In this document: positions 8,555-16,772 of the stretch, one piece after another
Layout: each line of letters opens with the position of its first letter
How positions within the stretch are numbered: position 1 is the stretch's first letter
Assembly: GCA_022709425.1 (NCBI GenBank)
Contig: JAKLIW010000010.1
Coordinates: 1 to 64,000, forward strand
DNA from: a bacterium
Lineage (GTDB): Bacteria; UBP6; UBA1177; JAKLFG01
Direction of reading: 5' to 3'
DNA: 64,000 nt
Made by a program: the position numbers and the translations under genes
The notes under the pieces: generated by a model
Told to the model about the DNA's origin: nothing
Seen by the model: only the letters and a program-made list of their open reading frames with translations
Databases searched by the model: none

Positions 8555-11077
8555 ATGGCGACCAGCAAACAGGTTAAAGTTAAGGCGACACCGACGAAAA
8601 GAACGGCGTCGAAACAGTGCGCGGTGACCGGCGATGTCCGGACGAGTCGCGAGGTTCCGGCGCTCAAACAGGCGATACTCGACAACCTCGCCTGTCATCA
8701 GGCGAAATTCCCGAAGATGGCGACCTTGAACGACTGGTATCTCGCCCTTTCCTACACGGTGCGCGACCGATTGCTTTCCTGCTGGACGGCGGCGGCCGAG
8801 ACCTATTACAAACAGGCGAGCCGCACCGTCTGCTACCTGTCGGCCGAATTCCTGCTGGGGCCCCATCTGGGGAACAATCTCATCAACCTCGGCCTCTGGG
8901 ACGAGGTGAAGGCGGCGGTGGCGGAACTGGGGCAGGACCTCGATACGATACTCGATCAGGAGGAGGAACCGGGGCTCGGCAACGGCGGCCTCGGGCGTCT
9001 GGCGGCCTGCTACATGGATTCTTTGGCGACGCTCAATATCCCCGCCATCGGCTACGGCATCCGTTACGAATTCGGCATCTTCGATCAGGAGATACGCGAC
9101 GGCTGGCAGGAAGAGGTGACCGACAAGTGGCTGCGCTACGGCAATCCATGGGAGATATCGCGCCCCGAGATCGCGTTCGATGTCAAATTCGGCGGTCACA
9201 CCGAGATGTTCCATGACGAAGCGGGCGCCCTGCGGGTCCGCTGGATACCCGACCATGTGGTCAAGGGGGTCGCCTACGATACCCCGATACTGGGCTACAA
9301 GACGACCACCGCGAGCCTTCTGCGCCTGTTCAAAGCCGAGGCGGTCGAGTCATTCGATTTCCGGTCGTTCAATGTCGGCGATTACTACGGCGCGGTGGGG
9401 GAGAAGGTCAGCTCCGAGAACCTGACCAAGGTGCTTTACCCCAACGACGAGCCGTTGGCGGGCAAGCAACTGCGCCTCAAACAGCAGTATCTTTTCGTCT
9501 CGTGCGCTCTGCAGGATATGATCCGCATCTACCTCCAGCGCGAGAAGACGCTCGACAATTTCCATAAAAAATACGCGATACAACTCAACGACACCCATCC
9601 CTCCATCGGGGTGGCCGAACTGATGCGCATCCTGATCGACGATCATCATTATCCGTGGGAACAGGCGTGGAATATCACCCGCAACACCTTCTGTTACACC
9701 AACCACACACTCCTGCCCGAGGCGCTCGAAAAGTGGGCGTTGCCGCTGTTCAAGGGACTCCTGCCGCGCCATCTGGAGATCATCTACGAGATAAACTCCC
9801 GGTTCCTTGCCGAGACGCGGGAGCGTTTCCCGAATGAGGATGATATGATCCGGCGGCTGTCGCTCATCGATGAAGCAGGCGACCGCGCCGTCCGGATGGC
9901 CAATCTTGCCTGTGTCGGTTCTCAGGCTATAAACGGTGTGGCGGCGCTTCACAGCGAACTGCTCAAACGCGATGTGCTGTACGATTTCAACCGTATCATG
10001 CCGGAGAAGTTCTCGAACAAGACCAACGGCGTGACGCCGCGCCGGTTCGTAGTGCTCGCCAATCCCGGACTCGCCGAACTCATCAGCGGGAAGATAGGCG
10101 ATACTTGGATACGAGATCTCTATGAACTGCGCAAACTCGAGAAGTTCGCCGACGACAGAAAATTCGCGGCGGCGTGGCGCGCGGTGAAGTTCGGCAACAA
10201 GCGGCGGCTCGCGGTCCTCATCCATCAGCGTACCGGCATTGCGGTCGATCCTGAAAGCCTCTTCGATGTGCAGGTCAAGCGGATCCACGAATACAAGCGT
10301 CAGCACCTCAACCTGCTCCACGCCGTGACGCTCTACAACCGCATCCGGCGCGGTGAAACGGCCGGCATGACGCCCCGTACCATCATCATCGGCGGGAAGG
10401 CGGCGCCCGGCTATTTCATGGCAAAACGGATCATCAAGCTGGTCAACTCCATCGCCGCGACGGTCAACGCCGATCCGGCGGCGCGTGGCCTGCTGTCGGT
10501 GGTGTTCTTCCCCGATTTCAATGTCAAGAACGCCCAGTACATCTACCCGGCGGCCGATCTGTCGGAACAGATATCGACGGCGGGTAAGGAGGCGTCGGGG
10601 ACCGGCAACATGAAATTCTCGATGAACGGTGCGCTGACCATCGGGACGCTCGACGGCGCCAATGTCGAGATCCGCGAGGAGGTGGGCGACGAGAACTTCT
10701 TCCTCTTCGGACTTCAGACCGAACAGGTGCTCGAGCTCAAACGGAGCGGTTACCGGCCGCAGGAATATATCGACAATGACGGCGAATTGCAGGGAGCGCT
10801 CGACGCTATCGCTTCAGGGGTCTTTTCGGGCGGCGACCGGGAACTTTTCAAGCCGCTGGTCGACAATCTGCGCTACAGCGACCCGTACCTGCTCTGTGCC
10901 GATTATCGTTCCTATATCGCCTGTCAGGAGGCGGTGGGGGCCGCCTACCGCGATACCGACCGCTGGACCCGCATGGCGATCCTCAATGTCGCCCGCATGG
11001 GCAAATTCAGCTCCGACCGCGCCATCCGCGAATACTGCGACGACATCTGGAAAGTGAAGCCGGTCATCATCGACTGA
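8555..11077 (+). CDS. glgP: Glycogen/maltodextrin phosphorylase
   Basis: Catalyses phosphorolysis of alpha-1,4-glucan chains to glucose 1-phosphate with pyridoxal phosphate as cofactor (family GT35). The PLP lysine is Lys687 in the family signature SGTGNMKF, followed by GALTIGTLDGANVEI. Other conserved blocks are LGNGGLGRLAACYMDS near residue 145 and IQLNDTHPSI near 345. Length (840 residues) is that of the bacterial glycogen phosphorylase type rather than the shorter alpha-glucan form. The first 25 residues are a Lys/Thr-rich extension. It has its own promoter and stands alone, with no glgA, glgB or glgC in the window. Confidence 0.97.
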   Translation: MATSKQVKVKATPTKRTASKQCAVTGDVRTSREVPALKQAILDNLACHQAKFPKMATLNDWYLALSYTVRDRLLSCWTAAAETYYKQASRTVCYLSAEFLLGPHLGNNLINLGLWDEVKAAVAELGQDLDTILDQEEEPGLGNGGLGRLAACYMDSLATLNIPAIGYGIRYEFGIFDQEIRDGWQEEVTDKWLRYGNPWEISRPEIAFDVKFGGHTEMFHDEAGALRVRWIPDHVVKGVAYDTPILGYKTTTASLLRLFKAEAVESFDFRSFNVGDYYGAVGEKVSSENLTKVLYPNDEPLAGKQLRLKQQYLFVSCALQDMIRIYLQREKTLDNFHKKYAIQLNDTHPSIGVAELMRILIDDHHYPWEQAWNITRNTFCYTNHTLLPEALEKWALPLFKGLLPRHLEIIYEINSRFLAETRERFPNEDDMIRRLSLIDEAGDRAVRMANLACVGSQAINGVAALHSELLKRDVLYDFNRIMPEKFSNKTNGVTPRRFVVLANPGLAELISGKIGDTWIRDLYELRKLEKFADDRKFAAAWRAVKFGNKRRLAVLIHQRTGIAVDPESLFDVQVKRIHEYKRQHLNLLHAVTLYNRIRRGETAGMTPRTIIIGGKAAPGYFMAKRIIKLVNSIAATVNADPAARGLLSVVFFPDFNVKNAQYIYPAADLSEQISTAGKEASGTGNMKFSMNGALTIGTLDGANVEIREEVGDENFFLFGLQTEQVLELKRSGYRPQEYIDNDGELQGALDAIASGVFSGGDRELFKPLVDNLRYSDPYLLCADYRSYIACQEAVGAAYRDTDRWTRMAILNVARMGKFSSDRAIREYCDDIWKVKPVIID

Positions 11078-11101
11078 TGCCGTTCCCTGTTCTAACGTGA
11101 T

Positions 11102-12169
11102 CTATTTCAGCAATTCGTCGAAGATCGTCTGGCGGAATTTGCGGAGCCGCTCCTTCATTTTCGGCTTGTCGGCGGTGGGGTGGGTGCGGTTGGTGAGCAC
11201 CACGATGACGCGGTCGCGGGCAAGGTCTATCAGGAATGCGGCGCCGGTGTAGCCGAGGTGTCCGCGCATCTCGGGGGTGGCGGTCAGCCCGTACGATGAA
11301 TCGGTCGGTTCGGGGCGGTCGAAGCCGTAACCTTCGACGATCAGAGTGCGGTACCACGGCAGGGTCAGGAGGTGCGAGAGCAGTTGCCCGACCGCCTCGG
11401 CGGTGCCGAAGAGCCCCGCATGGCCGCACACCCCGCCGATGAGCTGGCAGTTCTCGTCCTCGACATTGCCGTGGTTGAGGATGCCGGTCTGCGGCGATAT
11501 GCTGGTCGCGACGACGGCAGACAGTTCGATGCCGTCGGTGAGATACAGCGGCGGGAGCCCCTGATACTTGAGCATTTTCAGCGTTTCGGCATAGAGCGCG
11601 TCGATCGTCTTGCCGGTCAGCCTCTCCATCGCAAAGCCGAGGAGCAGGTAGTTTAGGTCGCTGTACTTCGGCGGGAGCGTCCGGGGGAACTCGACGGCGT
11701 ACTTCACGATGGCCGCCTTGCGCTCTTCGATGGTCTGGAGGTCGCGATATTTGAAATACCACGCGTCGTAGGCGGGGAGCCCCGAATTGTGGGAAACGAG
11801 GTCGAACAGTTTTACCGGCTTGGTGAAGTCGGGCAACAGGTCCGACAGCGGCCGGTCGAGGTCCACGATGCCCCGCGCGGCGAGATCGCCGACCATCACC
11901 AGCGTCCCGATCGGTTTGGTGAGCGACGCAAGGTCGAACAGAGTGTAGCGGGTCACCACATCTTTCGAGTCGGCGGTGGTGGTGCCGTCGTGCAGCTCAA
12001 GGGTCATCTTGCCTTTCTCGAAGACCGCGATCTGGACCGCCGAGAAAAGTCCCTCGTCGCGGTTCTGGGCGATGGTCGCACGGATGCCCCTCAGCGGGTC
12101 GTCGGACGCTCCTTGGGCGACTACGGTGACGGCGACGAAGATGAGTAGCGCGAAGATCATCGTTCTCAT
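11102..12169 (-). CDS. Secreted serine hydrolase, class C beta-lactamase/penicillin-binding-like family
   Basis: The N-terminus is a signal peptide cut near VAQGA, so the enzyme is periplasmic. Ser82-Leu-Thr-Lys85 (SLTK) is the nucleophile motif, Tyr169-Ser-Asp171 is a YxN-like motif with Asp for Asn, and SHNSGLP is the block typical of this family. HLGYTG near the C-terminus stands where the KTG-like element is expected. Members include esterases, D-aminopeptidases and EstB-type hydrolases, so true beta-lactamase activity is not implied. Its promoter places the transcript start almost on the ATG, so translation may be leaderless or may begin at Met4. Confidence 0.88.
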   Translation of the reverse strand: MRTMIFALLIFVAVTVVAQGASDDPLRGIRATIAQNRDEGLFSAVQIAVFEKGKMTLELHDGTTTADSKDVVTRYTLFDLASLTKPIGTLVMVGDLAARGIVDLDRPLSDLLPDFTKPVKLFDLVSHNSGLPAYDAWYFKYRDLQTIEERKAAIVKYAVEFPRTLPPKYSDLNYLLLGFAMERLTGKTIDALYAETLKMLKYQGLPPLYLTDGIELSAVVATSISPQTGILNHGNVEDENCQLIGGVCGHAGLFGTAEAVGQLLSHLLTLPWYRTLIVEGYGFDRPEPTDSSYGLTATPEMRGHLGYTGAAFLIDLARDRVIVVLTNRTHPTADKPKMKERLRKFRQTIFDELLK

Positions 12170-12175
12170 GGCCTG

Positions 12176-12204
12176 ATACTAGCCGTCGTTCGTCAAGAGG
12201 TCAA
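12176..12204 (-). promoter_or_regulatory. Promoter for the secreted serine hydrolase
   Basis: Minus-strand TTGACC (12204-12199), 17-base spacer, TAGTAT (12181-12176). The predicted start (about 12169) coincides with the first base of the start codon. Confidence 0.7.
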
Positions 12205-12232
12205 GTTTGTGCGTTTTTTCGCTTCGAATTTC

Positions 12233-12260
12233 TTGACACGAAATCATCGCATTTTATGAT
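12233..12260 (+). promoter_or_regulatory. Promoter for radC
   Basis: TTGACA (12233-12238), 16-base spacer, TATGAT (12255-12260), close to consensus. It is back to back with the serine hydrolase promoter. Confidence 0.75.
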
Positions 12261-12290
12261 GGCTCAAATTTCGATGACCGGGGGAGGGTC

Positions 12291-12953
12291 ATGGTAAAGC
12301 AGATAACCGAGCTTTTCAAGGACGACAAACCGCGCGAGAAGGTGGCGAAGAAGGGGCCGGGGGCACTCCGCACATTCGAACTTATCGCGCTCATTTTAGG
12401 GAGCGGCGGGAAGGGGCATCCGATCTTCGAGTTGTCGCGCGACATCGAACGGGCGCTGGGCGACGACCCCGAAAAGGCGACCTTCGAGACGCTCAAAAAG
12501 ATACCGGGGGTCGGGGCGGCCAAGGCGGCGCAGATAGTGGCGGCCTTCGAACTGGGGCGGCGTTACCGGCCCGCCGACCGGCCCAAGATGCTCCGTGTTG
12601 AGGATGTGGTGTCGCTCTGCGGCGATTACCGTCACAAAAAACAGGAGTATTTCGTGACCGTGACGCTCGACGGGGCCGGGACGCTCATCAACGAACGGGT
12701 CGTCTTCATCGGGACGCTCAACCAGAGCCTCGTCCACCCGCGCGAGGTTTACGCCGACGCCATCGCCGACCGCGCGGCGGGGATCATATTCGTCCACAAC
12801 CATCCGGCGGGGACGCCTGAACCGTCGCATGAGGATATCGACATCACGCGGCGGCTCACCGAGGCGGGAAAACTGCTGGGCATCGAGGTGGTCGATCATG
12901 TCATCCTGACCAAGGATGCCCATTATTCCTTCAAATTGAACGGGCGGCTCTAG
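12291..12953 (+). CDS. radC: RadC-family JAB/MPN-domain protein
   Basis: A 220-residue protein of the usual chromosomal RadC length. A helix-hairpin-helix segment lies at residues 70-82 (KIPGVGAAKAAQI). The C-terminal JAB domain has the metal-binding JAMM residues His169, His171 and Asp182 in HNHPAGTPEPSHED. The family was first linked to DNA repair, but its biochemical role is unsettled, and genetic evidence in E. coli argues against a direct recombination function. Strong own promoter with a near-consensus -35 and -10. It is convergent with the coiled-coil protein gene, with 10 bases between stops. Confidence 0.95.
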   Translation: MVKQITELFKDDKPREKVAKKGPGALRTFELIALILGSGGKGHPIFELSRDIERALGDDPEKATFETLKKIPGVGAAKAAQIVAAFELGRRYRPADRPKMLRVEDVVSLCGDYRHKKQEYFVTVTLDGAGTLINERVVFIGTLNQSLVHPREVYADAIADRAAGIIFVHNHPAGTPEPSHEDIDITRRLTEAGKLLGIEVVDHVILTKDAHYSFKLNGRL

Positions 12954-12963
12954 CGCAAGCAAC

Positions 12964-14982
12964 TCATTTGCCGAGTTCCCGGAGCGCGATGAACGAACGA
13001 ACGTAGACCGGATTGGTCGGTTTTAATGAATTGACGATCGTTTCCAGCGCGCTGCGGGCCTTGTCGGGCTCGTCGTCGCTCATGGCGATCGCCATCTCGT
13101 AAAGTTTCACCGCCCGAAGGCGTATCTGGTCGACACCCTTCGCCGCCCGTTTGTTGGCCGGGTCGTAGTAGATCGCGCGGTGGAAATGGCGCCGTGCCTC
13201 GGGTAGCTCATCATCCTTCAGTGACCGTTCCCCCAGCCGGGCATAGGCATCGCTCAAGAGCAAGTATATTTTCTTGGTGGCGGCGGTGTGCTCGATGAAT
13301 CGGTTGACCTCGGCCTTGAAGCGTGCGGTGTAGCGCTGCGATATTTTCTCCTTTTCGGCTACGATGATCTTGTCCTTTTCGCCGCTGATCCGTTTTTTGA
13401 GTTGCTCTCGCATTTTCTGCGCCTCACGCCCCGCCGCCTCGATCCTTTTGACGCTGTTCTTTTCCATCGCCGCGACGAGTTTTTCCCGTTTTGTCCGCTC
13501 CTTGTGCCACTGGGCGATCTGTTGTTTAAAGAGCGCCTCCCTACGGTCTATCTTCTTTTGTGTCTTCTGCGCAATGGTCGATTCTTCTTTTTCAAGAACG
13601 GTCAATTGTTTTTGTAACTCTTCAACTTTCCGGTCATATTTCAACAGATGCTCATCGGCGCCGCGCCGATAGGTTTCGCTCAAGATGGTCCGCTGTTTCT
13701 CCAGATCTTGCTCCAGCGCCGTCAATTTGTTTTCAAGCGCCTTGATTTTCTTTTCATCGGGCGGGTCCTTCCGCTCAAGCGTCGCTATTTTCTCCGTCAG
13801 TTTCTCCTGATCCTTGAGGAACCGCGACTGTAGTTTTTCCAGTTCTTTGCTTTTCAGTTCGTCGGCGCGCCGTTCCACCTTGTCGGCGAATTCGTTCCGT
13901 CCGCTTTCCAGAGAATCGATCCGTTTGCGCAGGGCATCCTTTTTCCTATTAAGCGCCTCAAATTCCTTTTCCTGCGCGTCGAGCAGTCGTTTGATCTCTT
14001 CATCAACCGCTGTCCGCTCCTTGTTCATCTTCTCCTCGTTTTTCTCGATCTCTTTGCGGGCCTGTTCGATCTCCCGTTCTATGGCGCGCACCGCCTTCTG
14101 TTCACGCTCAACGAGTTTCCGTTCCTCCTCGTTCCGTTTCCGGTCCAGCTCGCCGTAGCGCCGTTCGAAGGACTGATGCACCTTGAGAATATCTTCGTAA
14201 AAGTCGCCGTTGTCGAATTCGCTTCGCTTTGTTTTCCTTGTCTCGCGGATATAGGATATGACCGCGAACCCGGCTTTCCGGACCTCTTCATCTTTTTCAA
14301 GCGCCCGCTGGAGATCGCCGATGGCATCGCTCACATCGCCGTTGTTCAATTCGACCGTCGCCCGTTCCATGAACTCGGCGACATTGCTTGCGGTCCGTAC
14401 CAATTCGTCGTTACCGGCCTTTTCAAAAAAACGCAGTGCATTGCCGGCGTCTCCTTTCTTGTAAAGCGCGAAGCCGCGGCGCAATGCTTCTTTTATCTGA
14501 TGCTTGTTCGCCGGTTTGGAAAAGATGTCTTTTGCGTTGCGAAGTGCCGTGAGATAGAGCGCCGCCGTCTCTTCGGGACCGTCACTGCGGTCACCGCTCA
14601 GGTTCTCATCGTACAGCAGGTCGCCGCGGGTATTGTAGAGCGCCACCTTCAGGCGCGGTTCTTTTTTCTTTTTCGACACAGAGGAGAGGATGACGATATC
14701 GTATTCTTCCAGCAGTCGTATCTTTTTCTTCAGACAGCCGTAGTTGCCTTTGCATCGCGCCAATTCGTGCCGGAGTTCCCCCGGAAGAGTCGTTGTGGCG
14801 CAAAAACCTGCGGCGTTCTTGATGGCCGGCAAGAGGTCTTCGCAGTTCTTGTCCATGTCTCGTGCGAAACCCTTGAGAGCTGAACTTTCCCATGCCGGCG
14901 GGAGAATAAGCACCTTGCTCCCCGCATTGAGCATGGGCGTTGCAAAGAGCAGCGACAATAAAAACGATAGAGCGAACCTCAT
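12964..14982 (-). CDS. Periplasmic coiled-coil and TPR protein, possible expanded CpoB/YbgF analogue
   Basis: Signal peptide at residues 1-20. Residues 20-160 are an alpha/beta region starting SKVLILPPAW, reminiscent of TolB-like or DUF2380-like N-domains. Two helical-pair repeats follow at about 165-240. A very long charged coiled coil rich in Glu, Lys and Arg spans about 260-545. The C-terminus (about 570-670) holds TPR-like units including EARRHFHRAIYYDPANKRAA. It lies 18 bases after the pal gene with a strong GGGAGG site, so it is the second gene of that operon. In proteobacteria the gene after pal is often cpoB, also a periplasmic coiled-coil plus TPR protein. The resemblance is architectural only. 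Confidence 0.75.
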   Translation of the reverse strand: MRFALSFLLSLLFATPMLNAGSKVLILPPAWESSALKGFARDMDKNCEDLLPAIKNAAGFCATTTLPGELRHELARCKGNYGCLKKKIRLLEEYDIVILSSVSKKKKEPRLKVALYNTRGDLLYDENLSGDRSDGPEETAALYLTALRNAKDIFSKPANKHQIKEALRRGFALYKKGDAGNALRFFEKAGNDELVRTASNVAEFMERATVELNNGDVSDAIGDLQRALEKDEEVRKAGFAVISYIRETRKTKRSEFDNGDFYEDILKVHQSFERRYGELDRKRNEEERKLVEREQKAVRAIEREIEQARKEIEKNEEKMNKERTAVDEEIKRLLDAQEKEFEALNRKKDALRKRIDSLESGRNEFADKVERRADELKSKELEKLQSRFLKDQEKLTEKIATLERKDPPDEKKIKALENKLTALEQDLEKQRTILSETYRRGADEHLLKYDRKVEELQKQLTVLEKEESTIAQKTQKKIDRREALFKQQIAQWHKERTKREKLVAAMEKNSVKRIEAAGREAQKMREQLKKRISGEKDKIIVAEKEKISQRYTARFKAEVNRFIEHTAATKKIYLLLSDAYARLGERSLKDDELPEARRHFHRAIYYDPANKRAAKGVDQIRLRAVKLYEMAIAMSDDEPDKARSALETIVNSLKPTNPVYVRSFIALRELGK

Positions 14983-15000
14983 GACGATCTCCTCCCTTCC

Positions 15001-15510
15001 TTAATGCATTTCTTCGAATTCGGCGCGCCGATTCCGGGAATAGGCATCTTCCGTTTCGCCGCTTACCGCCGGACGTTCTTCCCCGTACGAGAGGATCCGT
15101 ATCCGCTCGGGAGCGATGCCGCGCTTCTGCAGTTCCTGTTTGATCACGAGCGCCCGCTGTTCGCCGAGCGAGAAATTGTAATCGATCGCTCCGCGTTCGT
15201 CGGCATGCCCCGCTATCGTGAGTAGCGTGTCATCGTTGGCGAGAAGAAATTCGGCCAAACGATCGAGATATTCTCTGTCGCGGTAGAGCACCTCGCTTCT
15301 GTCGAAGTCGAAGTAGAGGGTGTGATAGGTGAAGCCGGCCGGTTTTTCTTCAACCGGTTGGGGCGGAGGCGCCACTTCGACCTCTTTTGTCGCTACCGGT
15401 TGTGGTATGGTCTCTGCCGTTGCGGAAACCTTCTGGGTGGCGCAGGAGAAAAGGGAAAAAACCGACAGGAGGAAAAGAACGACAACTCCGGTCGTTATTA
15501 AGTTTCTCAT
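15001..15510 (-). CDS. pal: Pal-like OmpA-family peptidoglycan-associated lipoprotein
   Basis: The start at 15510 has a GGAGGA site and yields a signal sequence ending in the lipobox FSLFSC. A short Pro/Val-rich linker follows. The OmpA/Pal domain shows YFDFDRSEV, then AGHADERGAIDYNFSLGEQRA, and finally ILSYGEERPA. These residues bind meso-diaminopimelate of peptidoglycan and dock TolB in the Tol-Pal system. Length (169 residues) is normal for Pal. It is the first gene of an operon with the coiled-coil/TPR protein and has a near-perfect promoter. No tolQRAB genes are in the window. Confidence 0.9.
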   Translation of the reverse strand: MRNLITTGVVVLFLLSVFSLFSCATQKVSATAETIPQPVATKEVEVAPPPQPVEEKPAGFTYHTLYFDFDRSEVLYRDREYLDRLAEFLLANDDTLLTIAGHADERGAIDYNFSLGEQRALVIKQELQKRGIAPERIRILSYGEERPAVSGETEDAYSRNRRAEFEEMH

Positions 15511-15565
15511 AACATTTTCCTCCGATTGAAGTTTTTCAATGACCGCCATAGGGTCTACAACGCTC

Positions 15566-15593
15566 ATTATAGCACATAGATGTTGAAGGTCAA
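15566..15593 (-). promoter_or_regulatory. Promoter for the pal operon
   Basis: Minus-strand TTGACC (15593-15588), 16-base spacer, TATAAT (15571-15566), a perfect -10. Leader about 50 bases. Confidence 0.8.
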
Positions 15594-15654
15594 TAATGAT
15601 AGACAAAAAAGTCTATAACTGATAGATATAACATATATTGCATCGCATATTCTG

Positions 15655-15682
15655 TTGACAATAATGATCTTTCCGGTATGAT
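15655..15682 (+). promoter_or_regulatory. Promoter for the small RHH-like gene and osmolyte operon
   Basis: TTGACA (15655-15660, perfect), 16-base spacer, TATGAT (15677-15682). It is divergent from the pal promoter. The short gaps or overlaps between the five genes that follow suggest it drives all of 15719-20799. Confidence 0.8.
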
Positions 15683-15718
15683 GCAACGGGATGTTCGTTG
15701 GAAAAAGGAGGAGTTTTC

Positions 15719-15949
15719 ATGGCCAGTCTGGTACCGAAGCGGAAAAAAGCATCTCAAAAGGTCACCTTCTATTTGAGCGACGATCTTTTTGAACTCTACC
15801 GGAGTAATCGCGAACGGGCCAAGGTCCTTAACATGACGATCGATTTCACCGGCGATTTTCACAAATGGTTCCTCGACCAGAACAACTTCGTCAAGCAGCA
15901 ACTCGACCAGTTGGTAGCGGTCAAACAGGAGGATCCACCGGTTTCTTGA
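15719..15949 (+). CDS. Small basic protein, possible ribbon-helix-helix fold, first gene of the osmolyte operon
   Basis: A 76-residue protein with a very strong GGAGGAG site five bases before the ATG; an upstream in-frame ATG at 15698 has no such site. The N-terminus is Lys/Arg-rich (PKRKKASQK). The predicted order is one strand (KVTFYLS), a helix (DDLFELYRSNRERAKVL), a turn, then a second helix (FTGDFHKWFLDQNNFV). That order and length fit a ribbon-helix-helix DNA-binding protein, but no family was recognised. It lies 13 bases before the phosphatase gene and shares its promoter, so it may regulate the operon. Function is inferred only. Confidence 0.75.
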   Translation: MASLVPKRKKASQKVTFYLSDDLFELYRSNRERAKVLNMTIDFTGDFHKWFLDQNNFVKQQLDQLVAVKQEDPPVS

Positions 15950-15962
15950 ACAGAGGAGCGGC

Positions 15963-16763
15963 ATGATCATCTTCACCGATATCGACGCCACGCTGATAGG
16001 GCATGACGACTACCGGTACGAAGAGGTGCGGCCGCTTATACGGAGACTGATCGAACACCGGATCCCGGTGGTGCTCGTTTCCTCCAAGACCTTTGCTGAG
16101 ACGGTTTCTCTTCACCGAGATCTCGGCCTCACCGAGCCGTTCGTCGTCGAGAACGGGGGCGGCATCGTCATCCCGACGATTCATCCGATGGCGCAGGAGG
16201 CTTCGGAGCCGCTACGGCAGGGATATCTCATTGAACCACTCGGACCGAATTATGCCGCGATACGGCGGTTCGTCGCTTCACGGCGGATGAAGGGGCGGCT
16301 GACCGGTTTCGGCGATCTGACCGCGTCGGAAGTGGCGCAATTGACTGGGCTTTCCGAAGAAGAGGCGACCACGGCCAAGGAGCGGATCTTCTCGGAGCCG
16401 TTCCTGCCGAAGGATCCCGGCTATCTGCCCTTCATCGAGGCGCAGGCCGTGGAGGCCGGTTTTGCCGTCACGCGGGGCGGCCGGTTCCATCATCTGATGG
16501 GTGCGGAGATCGACAAGGGGCACGCCGTCGATCTATTGCTTGATCGCTATCGACGGAACGGTCGACTCTCCGGACCGGTCATCGCGCTCGGCGACGGCAA
16601 GAACGACCTGCCGATGCTTGCGCGGGCCGATGTCGCGGTACTCATCCCACGTCCCGGCCTGCCGCACGAGCCGTTCGAGCATCCGCACCTTATGCGGGCG
16701 GAACATCCGGCGCCGCGCGGCTGGCGGGAAAGCGTGGAGCGGCTGCTGTATAAACAACGATAG
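15963..16763 (+). CDS. HAD phosphatase, mannosyl-3-phosphoglycerate phosphatase family (MpgP/GpgP/MggB-like)
   Basis: Removes the phosphate from a glycosyl-3-phosphoglycerate to give the compatible solute. HAD motif I is Asp6-Ile-Asp8 (FTDIDATL), motif II lies in VLVSSKT (residues 37-43), and motif IV is GDGKND at 210-215. The segment FVVENGGGIVIP at 60-71 is typical of the MPGP family in the HAD-IIB (Cof-like) group. Length (266 residues) is normal. It lies directly upstream of two glycosyltransferase genes that supply the phosphorylated substrate. Whether that substrate is mannosyl-, glucosyl- or mannosylglucosyl-3-phosphoglycerate cannot be read from sequence alone. Confidence 0.88.
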   Translation: MIIFTDIDATLIGHDDYRYEEVRPLIRRLIEHRIPVVLVSSKTFAETVSLHRDLGLTEPFVVENGGGIVIPTIHPMAQEASEPLRQGYLIEPLGPNYAAIRRFVASRRMKGRLTGFGDLTASEVAQLTGLSEEEATTAKERIFSEPFLPKDPGYLPFIEAQAVEAGFAVTRGGRFHHLMGAEIDKGHAVDLLLDRYRRNGRLSGPVIALGDGKNDLPMLARADVAVLIPRPGLPHEPFEHPHLMRAEHPAPRGWRESVERLLYKQR

Positions 16764-16772
16764 GAGGCAGTG

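Noticed and set aside
11102-12169. True beta-lactamase resistance gene
   Set aside because: The SxxK/YxN-like/HxSGLP pattern is that of the broad class C serine hydrolase family; KTG is not clear and no ampR-like regulator is adjacent.
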